The position numbers were made by a program, and so were the translations under genes. A stretch of DNA of 64,000 bases, taken from NCBI RefSeq assembly GCF_004745645.1, contig NZ_SRMB01000001.1:496001-560000 (forward strand), read 5' to 3'. The notes beneath the pieces were generated by a model, which saw only the letters and a list, made by a program, of their open reading frames with translations, did not search any database and was not told where the DNA came from. How positions within the stretch are numbered: the first letter of the stretch is position 1; every line of letters starts with the position of its first letter. The stretch is from Hymenobacter metallicola. GTDB taxonomy: Bacteria; Bacteroidota; Bacteroidia; Cytophagales; Hymenobacteraceae. Of this stretch, positions 1-8,652 are shown piece after piece.

Positions 1-2
1 CG

Positions 3-566
3 GAAGATTACGACTTCATCTCCCGGGCGGCCCAAAAGGTCACGATGGTGAATCAGCCCGAGGTGCTGGTGCAGTACCGGACGCAGGCGGCCCCGGTCAA
101 AGCCAAAATTCTTGCTGCGCGCCTGGCTCAGGCCAACCGAATCCGGGAGCGGCTGCTACGCGACATCAACATTCCCTTTACCCGGCGGGAGCTACGGGTG
201 CATAATACCGTATGCAGTTACCCGTTCCGCCTGGGCAATTTGTCGTTGGAAGAGGTGCACACCTGGCTCTGGAAACTCTATGTGCATACCCAAGTCAGCA
301 CTTCGCTTCACTCGGCCACAATGCTCAAATGCATTGCCGAACGATGGTTCCTGACCTGTTACAATAATTGCAGTTCGAGCGTCCGAGGCTTGCAAACCTT
401 TTACAACTTCCCCCTCAGCCGGGAATATCCCCTCGGAGCCAAGCTACGGCTGAAGTTCTGGGTGAAAGATTTGAAGGCGCGGTTTGCTCCACCCATACCG
501 ACGGTCCTCAGCGTACAGCCGGTTGTGGAGCGGGTCCGTAGAAAAGCCCGTCTAGCGGGTGCCTAA
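3..566 (+). CDS. Glycosyltransferase family 2, C-terminal part (cut by left edge)
   Basis: The reading frame is open from base 3 and has no start in the window, so only the C-terminal 187 residues or so are present. The visible N-terminus reads EDYDFISRAAQ, which resembles the conserved acidic ED-D segment near the acceptor site of family 2 glycosyltransferases, followed by a segment like VLVQYRTQ that is also common there. The remainder is basic and rich in aromatic residues with no further motif that I recognise. By family it would transfer a sugar from a nucleotide sugar during cell-surface polysaccharide synthesis, in the cytoplasm at the membrane. It is followed by a strong hairpin and then by the unrelated pectin locus. 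The family call rests on a short motif only. Confidence 0.55.
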   Translation, partial: EDYDFISRAAQKVTMVNQPEVLVQYRTQAAPVKAKILAARLAQANRIRERLLRDINIPFTRRELRVHNTVCSYPFRLGNLSLEEVHTWLWKLYVHTQVSTSLHSATMLKCIAERWFLTCYNNCSSSVRGLQTFYNFPLSREYPLGAKLRLKFWVKDLKARFAPPIPTVLSVQPVVERVRRKARLAGA

Positions 567-605
567 ACCCGCTGCTGCGGTCGGCAAAATTCTCGTGAGT
601 TTTAC

Positions 606-645
606 GACGCGTGCCAAAGGCCTCCTCGGGCTTTTGGCACGCGTC
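606..645 (+). terminator. Hairpin terminator after the glycosyltransferase gene
   Basis: Arms 606-618 and 633-645 are perfectly complementary over 13 bp (GACGCGTGCCAAA), and pairing extends inward through the GGCC/GGGC-type loop. No long T tract follows, so termination is inferred from its position 40 bases after the stop codon. Confidence 0.6.
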
Positions 646-792
646 CTGCTTTCGGGGTATTGGTTACCGGCAGGTTGGGAAAAGTCAATTGGTTGAGCCC
701 ACAGCTGCTGCCTGCGGGAACGCCGAGCAGGCAGCTATTCTTAAAAGATAAATTAAAGGCTGATTAAAGCAGAAGATATAGGCGGTAGTGAG

Positions 793-813
793 AACGTTCC
801 CGGTAACGTTTGC
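793..813 (+). promoter_or_regulatory. LacI-type operator, copy 1 (pectin regulon)
   Basis: The core AACGTTCCCGGTAACGTT is an 18-bp near-perfect palindrome with a central CCGG, followed by TGC. It lies about 200 bases upstream of the GH28 gene. Two further copies are at 6015 and 9804, the last between the divergent lacI and kduD genes. LacI-family regulators typically bind such CG-centred palindromes, so the LacI protein at 8653-9675 is the likely ligand-responsive binder. Confidence 0.75.
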
Positions 814-1010
814 ATAGAAAATAAAGACCTTCCTGTGAAGAATCCTGAATTTCCTTCAATCTTAACGAACGGATAGGCTAGGGTATCTTCTGGCTTACTT
901 CTTGGAATAGTGTAATCAAGGAAGCAATTCGGTAGTGTTGTCTGCTTGCCTGGTTGCTTCCTTTCGTAGTCTGCTTTCCCACCACCCCCGGTAGACGTTA
1001 ACCACCCCGT

Positions 1011-2672
1011 ATGAAATTTCCTTTTGCTTCCCCGGCCGCCTTTAGCCTGCTACTTGCCAGCCTGAGTGCTGCGGCCGCCGACCAACCCAAGCCTAATCTA
1101 CCGGCCGTCAAAACGCCTGCCTTTCGCGCCGATACCCTGTCTATTCTCAAGTTCGGCGCCGTGGCCGACGGGCTGACCAAAACTACGGCTATTCAACAAG
1201 CCATTGACGCCGCTGGCAAAGCCGGTGGGGGCGTCGTGCTGGTACCCCGCGGGCACTGGCTTACGGCCCCCATCGAAATGCGTAGCAACGTGAACCTGCA
1301 CTTGGCCAAAGGCGCCCTGGTCCAGTTCAGCAAGGAGCGCGCTGATTACCACTTGATCAAGACCAGCTGGGAAGGGGTGGCCGCCGTGCGCAACCAGGCC
1401 CAGATCTACGGTAAAGACCTCGAAAACATTGCCATTACGGGTAAAGGGGTGTTCGACGGCGACGGGGGCACCTGGCGCTCGGTGAAGAAAAACAAGCTGA
1501 CCGAAACCCAGTGGAAGCGCCTGGTGGAAGGCGGCGGGGTGACCAACGAGAAAAAAGATACCTGGTACCCGTCGGCCTCCTCGCTCAAGGGCTCAACTAT
1601 TCCCGAAGCCTTTTACCTGAAGCCGGGGAAGGACGTGAAGGACTACGAGGAAATCAAGGATTTCCTGCGGCCCGACATGCTCGTGCTCGACCACTGCAAG
1701 CGCCTGCTGCTGGAAGGGGTGACGTTCCAGAACTCGCCGGCCTGGTCCTTGCACCCGCTGATGAGCGAGGATATTACGGTGCGCAACGTGACGGTGCTCA
1801 ACCCCGAGTATGGGCAGAACACCGACGCCATCGACCTGGAGTCGTGCAAAAACGGCATCGTGGAAGGCTGCACCTTCGACGTGGGCGACGACGGCATCTG
1901 CATCAAATCGGGCCGCGACGAGCAGGGGCGGCAGCGGGGCATGCCCACCGAAAACTTCATCATCCGCGACACGAAAGTGTACCACGCCCACGGCGGCTTC
2001 GTGATTGGCTCGGAAATGTCGGGCGGGGCCCGCAACATCTACGCCTACGACCTGACCTTCATGGGCACCGACGTGGGGCTGCGCTTCAAGGCCGCCCGCG
2101 GCCGGGGCGGAGTGGTGGAGAATATCTTCATCAACAACGTGGACATGAAGGACATTGTGGGCCAGGCCGTGATTTTTGACCTCTACTACATGGCCAAAGA
2201 CCCAGTGCCCCTGGCCGGCGAGTCGACGGCCCCGCCCGTGATTAAGGCCGAGCCGCTCGGGGAAGGCACGCCCCAGTTTCGCCGCATCGACATCAAGAAT
2301 ATCACCTGCAACGGGGCCGAAACCGGCATCATGATGCGCGGCCTGCCCGAAATGCCCCTGCGCGACATTTCTATTGAAAACGCCGTGCTGCAAAGCAAAA
2401 AGGGCTTGGTGTGCATTGAGGCCGAGAACATCCGGCTGAAAAACGTGACCCTGCTGAGCAAGGACACCATGCCGGTCATGGAAATCCAGAACAGCAAAGA
2501 CATCAGCCTCGACGGAATTCGCTACACGCCGGGCGCCGAGCTGCTGATGCGCGTAACGGGCGACCGGGCCAAGAACGTGAAGCTGGTGGGCACCGACACC
2601 AAAGCGGCCAAGAAAGACCTGGAGTTTGGCGACAAAGTCTCGAAGAAAACGGTAACCATTTCCAAGCTGTAA
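1011..2672 (+). CDS. GH28 polygalacturonase, secreted
   Basis: This 553-residue protein has an N-terminal signal peptide (hydrophobic stretch at about residues 8-23, ending near AAAADQ) and a right-handed beta-helix of glycoside hydrolase family 28. The family motifs are visible in order: NTDAID at 270-275, GDDGICIKSG from 292 with the two catalytic aspartates at 293-294, HGG at 327-329 and RFK at 358-360. By family it hydrolyses alpha-1,4-galacturonosyl bonds of pectin backbone; whether it acts endo or exo is not evident. It would act in the periplasm or outside the cell. The GH105 gene starts 7 bases after its stop, so the two are cotranscribed. An operator lies upstream at 793. Confidence 0.92.
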   Translation: MKFPFASPAAFSLLLASLSAAAADQPKPNLPAVKTPAFRADTLSILKFGAVADGLTKTTAIQQAIDAAGKAGGGVVLVPRGHWLTAPIEMRSNVNLHLAKGALVQFSKERADYHLIKTSWEGVAAVRNQAQIYGKDLENIAITGKGVFDGDGGTWRSVKKNKLTETQWKRLVEGGGVTNEKKDTWYPSASSLKGSTIPEAFYLKPGKDVKDYEEIKDFLRPDMLVLDHCKRLLLEGVTFQNSPAWSLHPLMSEDITVRNVTVLNPEYGQNTDAIDLESCKNGIVEGCTFDVGDDGICIKSGRDEQGRQRGMPTENFIIRDTKVYHAHGGFVIGSEMSGGARNIYAYDLTFMGTDVGLRFKAARGRGGVVENIFINNVDMKDIVGQAVIFDLYYMAKDPVPLAGESTAPPVIKAEPLGEGTPQFRRIDIKNITCNGAETGIMMRGLPEMPLRDISIENAVLQSKKGLVCIEAENIRLKNVTLLSKDTMPVMEIQNSKDISLDGIRYTPGAELLMRVTGDRAKNVKLVGTDTKAAKKDLEFGDKVSKKTVTISKL

Positions 2673-2679
2673 AATCCCT

Positions 2680-4611
2680 GTGAAGAAATCCGTTTCTCTG
2701 CTCCTGAGCCTGCTGGCTCTGACTTCGGCCGCCGAGGCCCAGACCGCTGCCTCGACTGCTAAGCCCATGTCGCAGCGCATGGCTGATGCCTTTATCGGCT
2801 GGCACCCCGATTCCATCCTGATTGGCTCCCGCAAAACCGCCCGCTGGGACTACGAGCAGGGCCTGATGCTCAAGGCCCTGGAGCGGGTTTGGAACCGCAC
2901 CGGCGATGCGAAGTACTTCACCTACATTCAGAAGGACCTCGACCAGTTTGTGCGCGAGGACGGCACCATCCGGACCTACAAGCTCGAGGACTACAACCTC
3001 GACAACCTGACCACCGGCCACGCTCTGCTCACGCTGAGCCAGAGCTCGGTGCCCAAGCAGGAAAAGTACATCAAGGCGGCCCAGCTCCTGCGCAAGCAGC
3101 TCGACGGGCAGCCCCGCACCAAGGCCGGCGGCTTCTGGCACAAAAAGGTATACCCGAACCAGATGTGGCTCGACGGCCTCTACATGGCCGAGCCGTTCTA
3201 CGCCGAGTACAGCGCCGTTTTCAACCGGCCCGAGGGCTTCGACGACGTGGCCAAGCAGTTTGCGTTGATCGAGAAGAACCTGGTCGACCCCAAAACGGGG
3301 CTCATGTACCACGGCTACGACGAAAGCAAGGAGCAGAAGTGGGCCAACAAAACCACCGGCCAAAGCCCCAACTTCTGGGACCGGGGAATGGGCTGGTACG
3401 CTATGGCGCTGGTGGACGTGCTCGACTACTTTCCCCAGAACCATCCGCAGCGTCAGCAGCTGATAAAGGATGTGCAGCGCTTGGCCCCGGTGCTGGCCAA
3501 GTACCAGGATTCGAAAACCGGGACTTGGTCGCTTGTCGTCGACCAGGCCGCGCGCAAGGGCAATTACGCCGAGGCCTCGGGCAGCAGCATGTTTGTCTAC
3601 TTCCTGCAGAAAGGTGTGCGCATGGGCTACCTCGATAAAAAGTACGCTGACGTGGCCAAGAAGGGCTACGACGGACTGGTTAAAACGTTTGTGGCCGAAG
3701 AAAACGGCGCCCTGGCTTTCAACGGCACCGTGAGTGTGGGCGGCCTAGGTGGCAACCCCTACCGCGACGGCAGCTTTGAGTACTACCTCTCGGAGCCGTT
3801 GCGCAAGAACGACTTGAAGGGTGTGGGTCCGTTTATTATGGCTAGTCTGGAAATGGAAATTGCCGCCACCCAGAACGTGGGCAAGAACAAGACCATCGGC
3901 CTGGACTATTATTTCAACAACGAATACCGCAAAAGCGCCATTACCGGCCAGCAGGAGCGGTTTCACTATACCTGGGAAGACCGGATGCACTCGGGCTTCT
4001 GGCTCTGGGGCAATACCTTCCGTGACCTAGGCGCCAAGACGGTTTCTATTCCGACAGCGCCCACCAAAGCCGCGCTTAAGGGCGTGGATGTGTACATCCT
4101 GGTGGACCCCGATACCAAGAAAGAAACGGCCAAGCCCAACTTCATTGGGGCCGCCGACTCCAAGGTGCTGACCGACTGGGTGAAAGATGGTGGCGTACTG
4201 GTGCTGATGGCCAACGACACGGCGAACTGCGAAATCAAGCATTTCAACGAGCTGGCCAAGAACTTCGGCATTCAGTTCACCAACCGCAGCGTGAACATGG
4301 TGAAAGGCAGCCAGTTCGAGCAGGGCAAAGTGGTGTTGCCAGCCGGTAACCCCGTCTTTACCAACGCCCGCGCCGCCTACATCAAAGAACTCTCGCCCCT
4401 AAGCCTGCAGGACCCTGCTAAACCCGTTATTACCCAGGGCCAGGACCAGATTGTGGCCGTCGCCAAGCTCGGCAAAGGCACCGTGCTGGCCGTGGGCGAC
4501 CCGTGGCTGTACAATGAATACGTCGACGGCCGCAAGATTCCGGCTGAGTACGAGAATTTTCAAGCGGGCAAAGACCTGGCAACCTGGCTGCTGCAACAGT
4601 CTAAACGCTAG
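2680..4611 (+). CDS. GH105 unsaturated rhamnogalacturonyl/galacturonyl hydrolase with extra C-terminal domain
   Basis: The protein has 643 residues and begins with GTG. A signal peptide ends near AEAQT at about residue 22. Residues of about 30-430 form the (alpha/alpha)6 barrel of family GH105 (YteR/YesR type): MWLDGLYMAEPFY carries the catalytic aspartate at 165, and FWDRGMGW matches the conserved W-x-R-G-x-G-W segment. These enzymes remove the 4,5-unsaturated uronate left at the non-reducing end by pectate or rhamnogalacturonan lyases. Residues of about 455-640 form a second domain, seen as LVDPDTKKE, VLTDWVKDGGVLVLM and AVGDPWLYNEY, that resembles DUF4350/glutamine-amidotransferase-like folds found attached to such hydrolases. 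Its role is unknown. It is translationally close to the GH28 gene. Confidence 0.88.
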   Translation: MKKSVSLLLSLLALTSAAEAQTAASTAKPMSQRMADAFIGWHPDSILIGSRKTARWDYEQGLMLKALERVWNRTGDAKYFTYIQKDLDQFVREDGTIRTYKLEDYNLDNLTTGHALLTLSQSSVPKQEKYIKAAQLLRKQLDGQPRTKAGGFWHKKVYPNQMWLDGLYMAEPFYAEYSAVFNRPEGFDDVAKQFALIEKNLVDPKTGLMYHGYDESKEQKWANKTTGQSPNFWDRGMGWYAMALVDVLDYFPQNHPQRQQLIKDVQRLAPVLAKYQDSKTGTWSLVVDQAARKGNYAEASGSSMFVYFLQKGVRMGYLDKKYADVAKKGYDGLVKTFVAEENGALAFNGTVSVGGLGGNPYRDGSFEYYLSEPLRKNDLKGVGPFIMASLEMEIAATQNVGKNKTIGLDYYFNNEYRKSAITGQQERFHYTWEDRMHSGFWLWGNTFRDLGAKTVSIPTAPTKAALKGVDVYILVDPDTKKETAKPNFIGAADSKVLTDWVKDGGVLVLMANDTANCEIKHFNELAKNFGIQFTNRSVNMVKGSQFEQGKVVLPAGNPVFTNARAAYIKELSPLSLQDPAKPVITQGQDQIVAVAKLGKGTVLAVGDPWLYNEYVDGRKIPAEYENFQAGKDLATWLLQQSKR

Positions 4612-4654
4612 GCCTACGTAGCGCAAACCCGAAGCTGACCTTGGGGTGAAGAAA

Positions 4655-4691
4655 GCCCGGCCCCGTTCCGGAAGGGGACGCGGGGCCGGGC
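4655..4691 (+). terminator. GC-rich hairpin between GH105 and PL1 genes
   Basis: GCCCGGCCCCG at 4655-4665 pairs perfectly with 4681-4691 around a 15-base loop. There is no T tract, so it could be a weak terminator or an mRNA-stabilising stem that sets the PL1 level relative to the two upstream genes. Confidence 0.5.
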
Positions 4692-4793
4692 GGCCAGTGG
4701 AGGGTTTGGGCTTTCCCGTGGTAAGTTTTCGCTCTTCTTACGGCCGCCGGAGCGACGCTTGGGCCGGCTTTTTTCTCTTACGAACCACCAATT

Positions 4794-5927
4794 GTGAAGC
4801 ACCACCTGTTACCCTTGCTTACCGCCGCGCGCCGCGGTGGGTACCACCGCCTGTTGCCCCTGACTTCGCCCGCGCTTGCCTCGGCCCTGCTGCTAGGCCT
4901 GCTAGCTTGTGCCAAAAAGCCTCAAGAATCGGTGGCGGCTACCTTGCCGGCGGCTACCAGCCCTGCGGCGGTGGAAGCGGGGCCGGCGACTGGTTTGATT
5001 GGGTTTGCCGCTGAAAACGGGGGCACGACGGGCGGGGCTGGGGGGCGCACGGTGACCGCCAGTACCCTGGCAGAGCTGCTGGAGTTTGCCAAGAGCAGCG
5101 AGCCGCTGGTCATTACCATCGACCGCCCGATTTCGGCCGGCACTCAGGGTGCTTCTGTCAACGTGAATTCCAATAAAACCTTGTTGGGCGTGGGCAAGAA
5201 CGGGTTTCTGGAAGGAGTGGGGCTCAACATCAGCAGCAAGCGCAACATCATTGTGCAGAACCTGAAGTTCACGATGTCCACGGTCACCAACACCAAGATC
5301 AACGATGAGAAGCGGCCCCAGGTAGCCGTCAACGATGGGGACTGTATCACGATTCAGGGCAGCAGCCAGAACATCTGGGTCGACCACTGTGAGTTCTTCA
5401 ACCAGGACCCTGCTACCCAACCTAACCAGGATCTTTACGACGGCCTGATCGATGCCAAGGGAGCCAGTGCCTACATCACCATTTCCTGGAGCTACTTCCA
5501 CGACCACCACAAGGCCCATCTGATCGGCAATTCCGACAAGGACACCGGCGACCGGAAGGTGACCTTCCACCACAACTACTACAACAACATTCACGAGCGG
5601 GTGCCCGTGTACCGCTTCGGAACCGGGCACGTCTTCAATAACTACTACAAGCACGTCTACGGCACCGGCATCAACAGCCGCATGGATGCCTGCGTGCGGG
5701 TGGAGAAAAACTACTTTGAGGACACCAAGGACCCAGTTACGACCAAAAATAGCAGTGTGCCGGGCAAGTGGGATGCCGCCGATAATCTGTACGTGGGCTG
5801 CTCGGGCTCCCAGCCCACAACGAGTTCCTGCTCCTTTACGCCGCCCTATGCCTACGCCAGTGCTTTGCATGAGGCAGCTCAGGTCCGGGAAATCGTGGTG
5901 AAAGGAGCCGGAGTAGGCCGACTCTAA
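4794..5927 (+). CDS. PL1 pectate lyase, lipoprotein
   Basis: This 377-residue protein starts with GTG. A lipoprotein signal ends in the lipobox LLAC with cysteine 39, so it is likely anchored in a membrane, probably the outer membrane. The rest is a polysaccharide lyase family 1 beta-helix. VDHCEF, the calcium-site region around DGLIDAKGASAYITISW, DHHKAHLIG and RVPVYRFG are visible. The last gives arginines 269 and 274 in the R-x-P-x-x-R pattern of the PL1 catalytic arginine. The enzyme cleaves polygalacturonate by beta-elimination to 4,5-unsaturated oligogalacturonides, the substrates for the GH105 enzyme upstream. No operator is seen directly upstream; expression may depend on read-through past the 4655-4691 hairpin. 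Confidence 0.9.
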   Translation: MKHHLLPLLTAARRGGYHRLLPLTSPALASALLLGLLACAKKPQESVAATLPAATSPAAVEAGPATGLIGFAAENGGTTGGAGGRTVTASTLAELLEFAKSSEPLVITIDRPISAGTQGASVNVNSNKTLLGVGKNGFLEGVGLNISSKRNIIVQNLKFTMSTVTNTKINDEKRPQVAVNDGDCITIQGSSQNIWVDHCEFFNQDPATQPNQDLYDGLIDAKGASAYITISWSYFHDHHKAHLIGNSDKDTGDRKVTFHHNYYNNIHERVPVYRFGTGHVFNNYYKHVYGTGINSRMDACVRVEKNYFEDTKDPVTTKNSSVPGKWDAADNLYVGCSGSQPTTSSCSFTPPYAYASALHEAAQVREIVVKGAGVGRL

Positions 5928-6014
5928 AGGCGTCAGTAGCTGTGAAAGCAAGGCCGCAAGCCCGGTGTAGTTGCCCATAACGGGCGGCTTGTGGAGCAAC
6001 TGCGTGGTTCTGGC

Positions 6015-6035
6015 AACGTTCCCGGTAACGATTGC
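6015..6035 (+). promoter_or_regulatory. LacI-type operator, copy 2
   Basis: AACGTTCCCGGTAACGAT differs at one position from copy 1 and, like copy 3, is followed by TTGCGCAAAT. It lies about 130 bases before the start of the T9SS cargo gene at 6166, placing that gene in the pectin regulon. Confidence 0.7.
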
Positions 6036-6165
6036 GCAAATTTAAGAAGCCGGATCCTTCTCATTCTGCTTCGAATAGTGAAAATTTAAGAAAGCGTCTT
6101 CAGGGCTTGATGCAGCCCCTGGAAGCATCTATCTGTAAAATTCCCACAAACAGTTTCCCTTCCTT

Positions 6166-7209
6166 ATGAAGAAAAATCTACTTACTGGTTTTGCCTTGTT
6201 GGCCTCGGTTGCCCTGTCGGATAAAGCCGTGGCTCAGACCCGGGGTTTTGTCCAGTGGCCCTTGCTGGTCAACAACCAGGATAACCCAGCCGTGCGTTCG
6301 GCTGGCCTGACCGGAGCACCTTCGACGTTTCGACGCCTAACACTTTCGGATGGGCAGGTTCCCACGGGTGCCGCTGCCTACGCGCCTTACTCGGCGGCTA
6401 CCGGGCAGGCCTTTGCCGTGCTGGCCAATGGTGGCGGCTGGAGCTCCAACAACACGCCTCCCGGTCCGGGGGCTAACCCGCGCCGCACATTTTATCAGCA
6501 GTTCACGGCCACGGCTTCGGCCGCTACCCGCCTCGACTCAGTAATTCTGGATGCAGCCATGGTCAGCACGGCCGCTGGTAAAATCGTGGTGATGTACTCG
6601 CTGAGCAACTTCACGGCCGACTCCGCCAGCATCACTGGTTCGAAAGGCCCGGCCATCAACAACTCTACTGTTATCACGCCCGGCGGCGTGCTGCCCGCCA
6701 CGGCCAACGGCTCGTTTGGATCGGCCACGGGCGGGGTTTCCTCGGCCGGCGCGGTGCTGCCCCAGTACGCTACCGGTGGAGTGCCCAGCACCTTCCGCTT
6801 TGCCCTCAACGGTACGGATGGCGTAACCCTGGCCGCCGGCCAAACGCTGACGCTGCGCCTGTACTTTGGCGCGGGCAGCAGCGGCGTAGGCCGCTACGTG
6901 CTGCTGAAGAACGTAACCCTCAAGAGTCTGCAGGCCGTGACGCTGGCAAACAAGGCCACCGTGGCCAAGCAGGCCCTGAACCTGTATCCCAACCCCGCCC
7001 AGGACAACCTGCTGGTGGCTCACCCTGCCGCTCCGAAAGGCGCTACGGTGGCGGTGTACTCCTTCAGCGGGCAGAAAGTAGCCTCGTTTGCGGCCCAGCC
7101 CAATTCGACCAGCACCGACGTGCGCCTGGCAAATTTGTCGGCCGGCATGTACATGGTCGAATACTCGGACGGTCAGCAGCGCATCACTTCCAAAGTGGTA
7201 AAGCAATAA
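6166..7209 (+). CDS. T9SS-exported protein of unknown function in the pectin regulon
   Basis: The 347-residue product has a signal peptide (residues 1 to about 24, ending VAQT). A beta-rich module spans about residues 25-260, with glycine, serine and threonine-rich segments such as NGGGWSSNN and FRFALNGTDGVTLAAGQTLTLRLYF. A type A Por secretion (T9SS) sorting domain covers about residues 268-347, shown by LNLYPNPAQD, VAVYSFSGQKV and LSAGMYMVEY. It is therefore probably exported across the outer membrane and attached or released. No catalytic motif is evident. I have seen similar modules fused to secreted pectate lyases of this group, so a polymer-binding role is possible but is inference. It has its own operator at 6015 and a strong terminator after it, so it is a monocistronic unit. 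Confidence 0.75.
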   Translation: MKKNLLTGFALLASVALSDKAVAQTRGFVQWPLLVNNQDNPAVRSAGLTGAPSTFRRLTLSDGQVPTGAAAYAPYSAATGQAFAVLANGGGWSSNNTPPGPGANPRRTFYQQFTATASAATRLDSVILDAAMVSTAAGKIVVMYSLSNFTADSASITGSKGPAINNSTVITPGGVLPATANGSFGSATGGVSSAGAVLPQYATGGVPSTFRFALNGTDGVTLAAGQTLTLRLYFGAGSSGVGRYVLLKNVTLKSLQAVTLANKATVAKQALNLYPNPAQDNLLVAHPAAPKGATVAVYSFSGQKVASFAAQPNSTSTDVRLANLSAGMYMVEYSDGQQRITSKVVKQ

Positions 7210-7234
7210 CGCCACTCTACTTACGTGCGTACCA

Positions 7235-7270
7235 AAAAACGCCGCCCGACATAAGCCGGGCGGCGTTTTT
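7235..7270 (+). terminator. Rho-independent terminator after the T9SS cargo gene
   Basis: AAAAACGCCGCCCG at 7235-7248 pairs perfectly with 7257-7270, and the 3' arm ends in five T. The A tract on the other side makes it work in both directions. Confidence 0.85.
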
Positions 7271-7374
7271 GTTGGGTAGAAGTCCCACCGTAGCCAGTGC
7301 TGGCGCCAAGTAGATTCGGCGTTGGGGCCGCCGCCGCGTATACGGCTGCTAATTCGGTGATTAGAGCAAAGTAC

Positions 7375-8565
7375 ATGAGCGTATCCCCACCAGCGGCCGA
7401 GGTGCACACGGCCGCTGCCTCAGAGCCTAGAGCTGCCGCGGCCCGGTTGGCTATCGGCGTATTTTTCCTGGTATCCGGCTTCGGCTACGCTACCTGGGCT
7501 TCCCGTATTCCTACAATTCAGCAGCAGCTTGGCCTGAGTGAGGCCGAGCTGGGCGGTGTGCTGCTGGCTCTGCCCACCGGCCTGCTCCTGACCCTGCCCG
7601 TAACGGGGTATCTGCTGCAGCGCTTCAGCAGCCGGCAGATCATGCTGGTTGGAGCCGTGCTCTACAATGTGGCCCTGGGGCTGCTGGGCTTCGCAACCAC
7701 TACCTGGCAACTCGTAACGGTGCTGTTCTGCTTTGGCTGCTCGCGCAATCTGCTCAATATTTCGATGAATGCGCAGTCGGTGGGAGTGCAGGCGCTCTAC
7801 CAGCGGTCCATCATTGCCACTTTTCACGGGGTCTGGAGCGTGGCTGGCTTCGGGGCCGCGGCCGTGGGAGCCCTGCTGATTAGCCTGAATATCGCCCCGG
7901 GCTACCATTTTGTGGCCGTGGGTACGGTGCTCACGGGGCTGGCCTTGGCCTTTTTCCCGCGCAGCCTGGAGTTGGCGCCCGCCCCGCCGTCTCCCGACCA
8001 GCGCGCCCGCCCCCGGTTTGCCCTGCCCGATAAGCACCTCCTCAAATTCGGCCTGATCTGCTTTGCGTCCATGGCCTGCGAGGGCACGATGTACGATTGG
8101 AGCGGGGTCTATTTCGACAAAGCTGTGCATGCCCCCCAAAACTGGGTAGCCGCCGGCTTTGCTACCTACATGGTGGCCATGACGACCGGCCGCTTCCTGG
8201 GCGACTGGCTCGTGAACCGCTACGGCGTGAAGCTCCTGCTGCGCCTGAGTGGCCTGCTGATGACCAGCGGACTGGTGCTGGCGGCCCTGCTGCCGCTGCC
8301 GCTTACGGCCGGCTTAGGCTTCGCGCTGGTCGGCCTGGGTGTGTCGTGCGTGGTGCCGATGGTGTTCAGCATGGTGGGCCGCTCCGGCACCCTGAGCACG
8401 GGAGCGGCCATTGCGGGCGTCTCTACCGTGGGCTACCTAGGCTTTCTGATCGTGCCGCCGGTGGTGGGCTTTATTGCCTCCGCTGCCAATCTGCGCTGGG
8501 CGCTGGCGCTGATGTCCGTGCTTGGGCTCGTTGTTGTGCTGCTGGTGTCCCGGGTGGAAGAATAA
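7375..8565 (+). CDS. MFS permease, YbjJ/fucose-permease-like
   Basis: The protein is 396 residues long from the ATG at 7375. An upstream in-frame GTG at 7297 would add 26 polar residues and lies only 27 bases past the terminator, so I prefer the ATG. About 12 membrane segments are visible, starting with LAIGVFFLVSGFGYATW. The segment RIPTIQQQLGLSEAELGGVLLALPTG is typical of the YbjJ-like branch of the major facilitator superfamily. The substrate is unknown. Its place between operator-controlled pectin genes suggests uptake of a pectin-derived sugar, but no operator adjoins it and it ends convergently with lacI. It could also be an unrelated exporter. Confidence 0.75.
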   Translation: MSVSPPAAEVHTAAASEPRAAAARLAIGVFFLVSGFGYATWASRIPTIQQQLGLSEAELGGVLLALPTGLLLTLPVTGYLLQRFSSRQIMLVGAVLYNVALGLLGFATTTWQLVTVLFCFGCSRNLLNISMNAQSVGVQALYQRSIIATFHGVWSVAGFGAAAVGALLISLNIAPGYHFVAVGTVLTGLALAFFPRSLELAPAPPSPDQRARPRFALPDKHLLKFGLICFASMACEGTMYDWSGVYFDKAVHAPQNWVAAGFATYMVAMTTGRFLGDWLVNRYGVKLLLRLSGLLMTSGLVLAALLPLPLTAGLGFALVGLGVSCVVPMVFSMVGRSGTLSTGAAIAGVSTVGYLGFLIVPPVVGFIASAANLRWALALMSVLGLVVVLLVSRVEE

Positions 8566-8592
8566 TGGTCAGCCGGGTTCTGAAGTCATAAA

Positions 8593-8625
8593 AAATGCGC
8601 CCTGGCACCTGGCCGGAGCGCATTT
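8593..8625. terminator. Hairpin between convergent MFS and lacI genes
   Basis: AAATGCGC at 8593-8600 pairs with GCGCATTT at 8618-8625, with A and T flanks on the two sides. It sits between the two convergent stop codons and probably serves both genes. Confidence 0.55.
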
Positions 8626-8652
8626 CTAGGTAAAGGTGAGTATTGAGCCACA

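Larger units (their letters stand above)
567..1010. other. Intergenic region ahead of the pectin locus
   Basis: This stretch has no credible gene. It holds a terminator-like hairpin at 606-645 and a LacI-type operator at 793-810. Between the operator and the GH28 start is an A+T-richer segment that probably carries the promoter and a leader of roughly 100 bases. Confidence 0.6.

Noticed and set aside
1593..2834. 413-codon minus-strand frame opposite the GH28 gene
   Set aside because: Antisense shadow of a clearly conserved enzyme; composition is unnatural and no motif is present.
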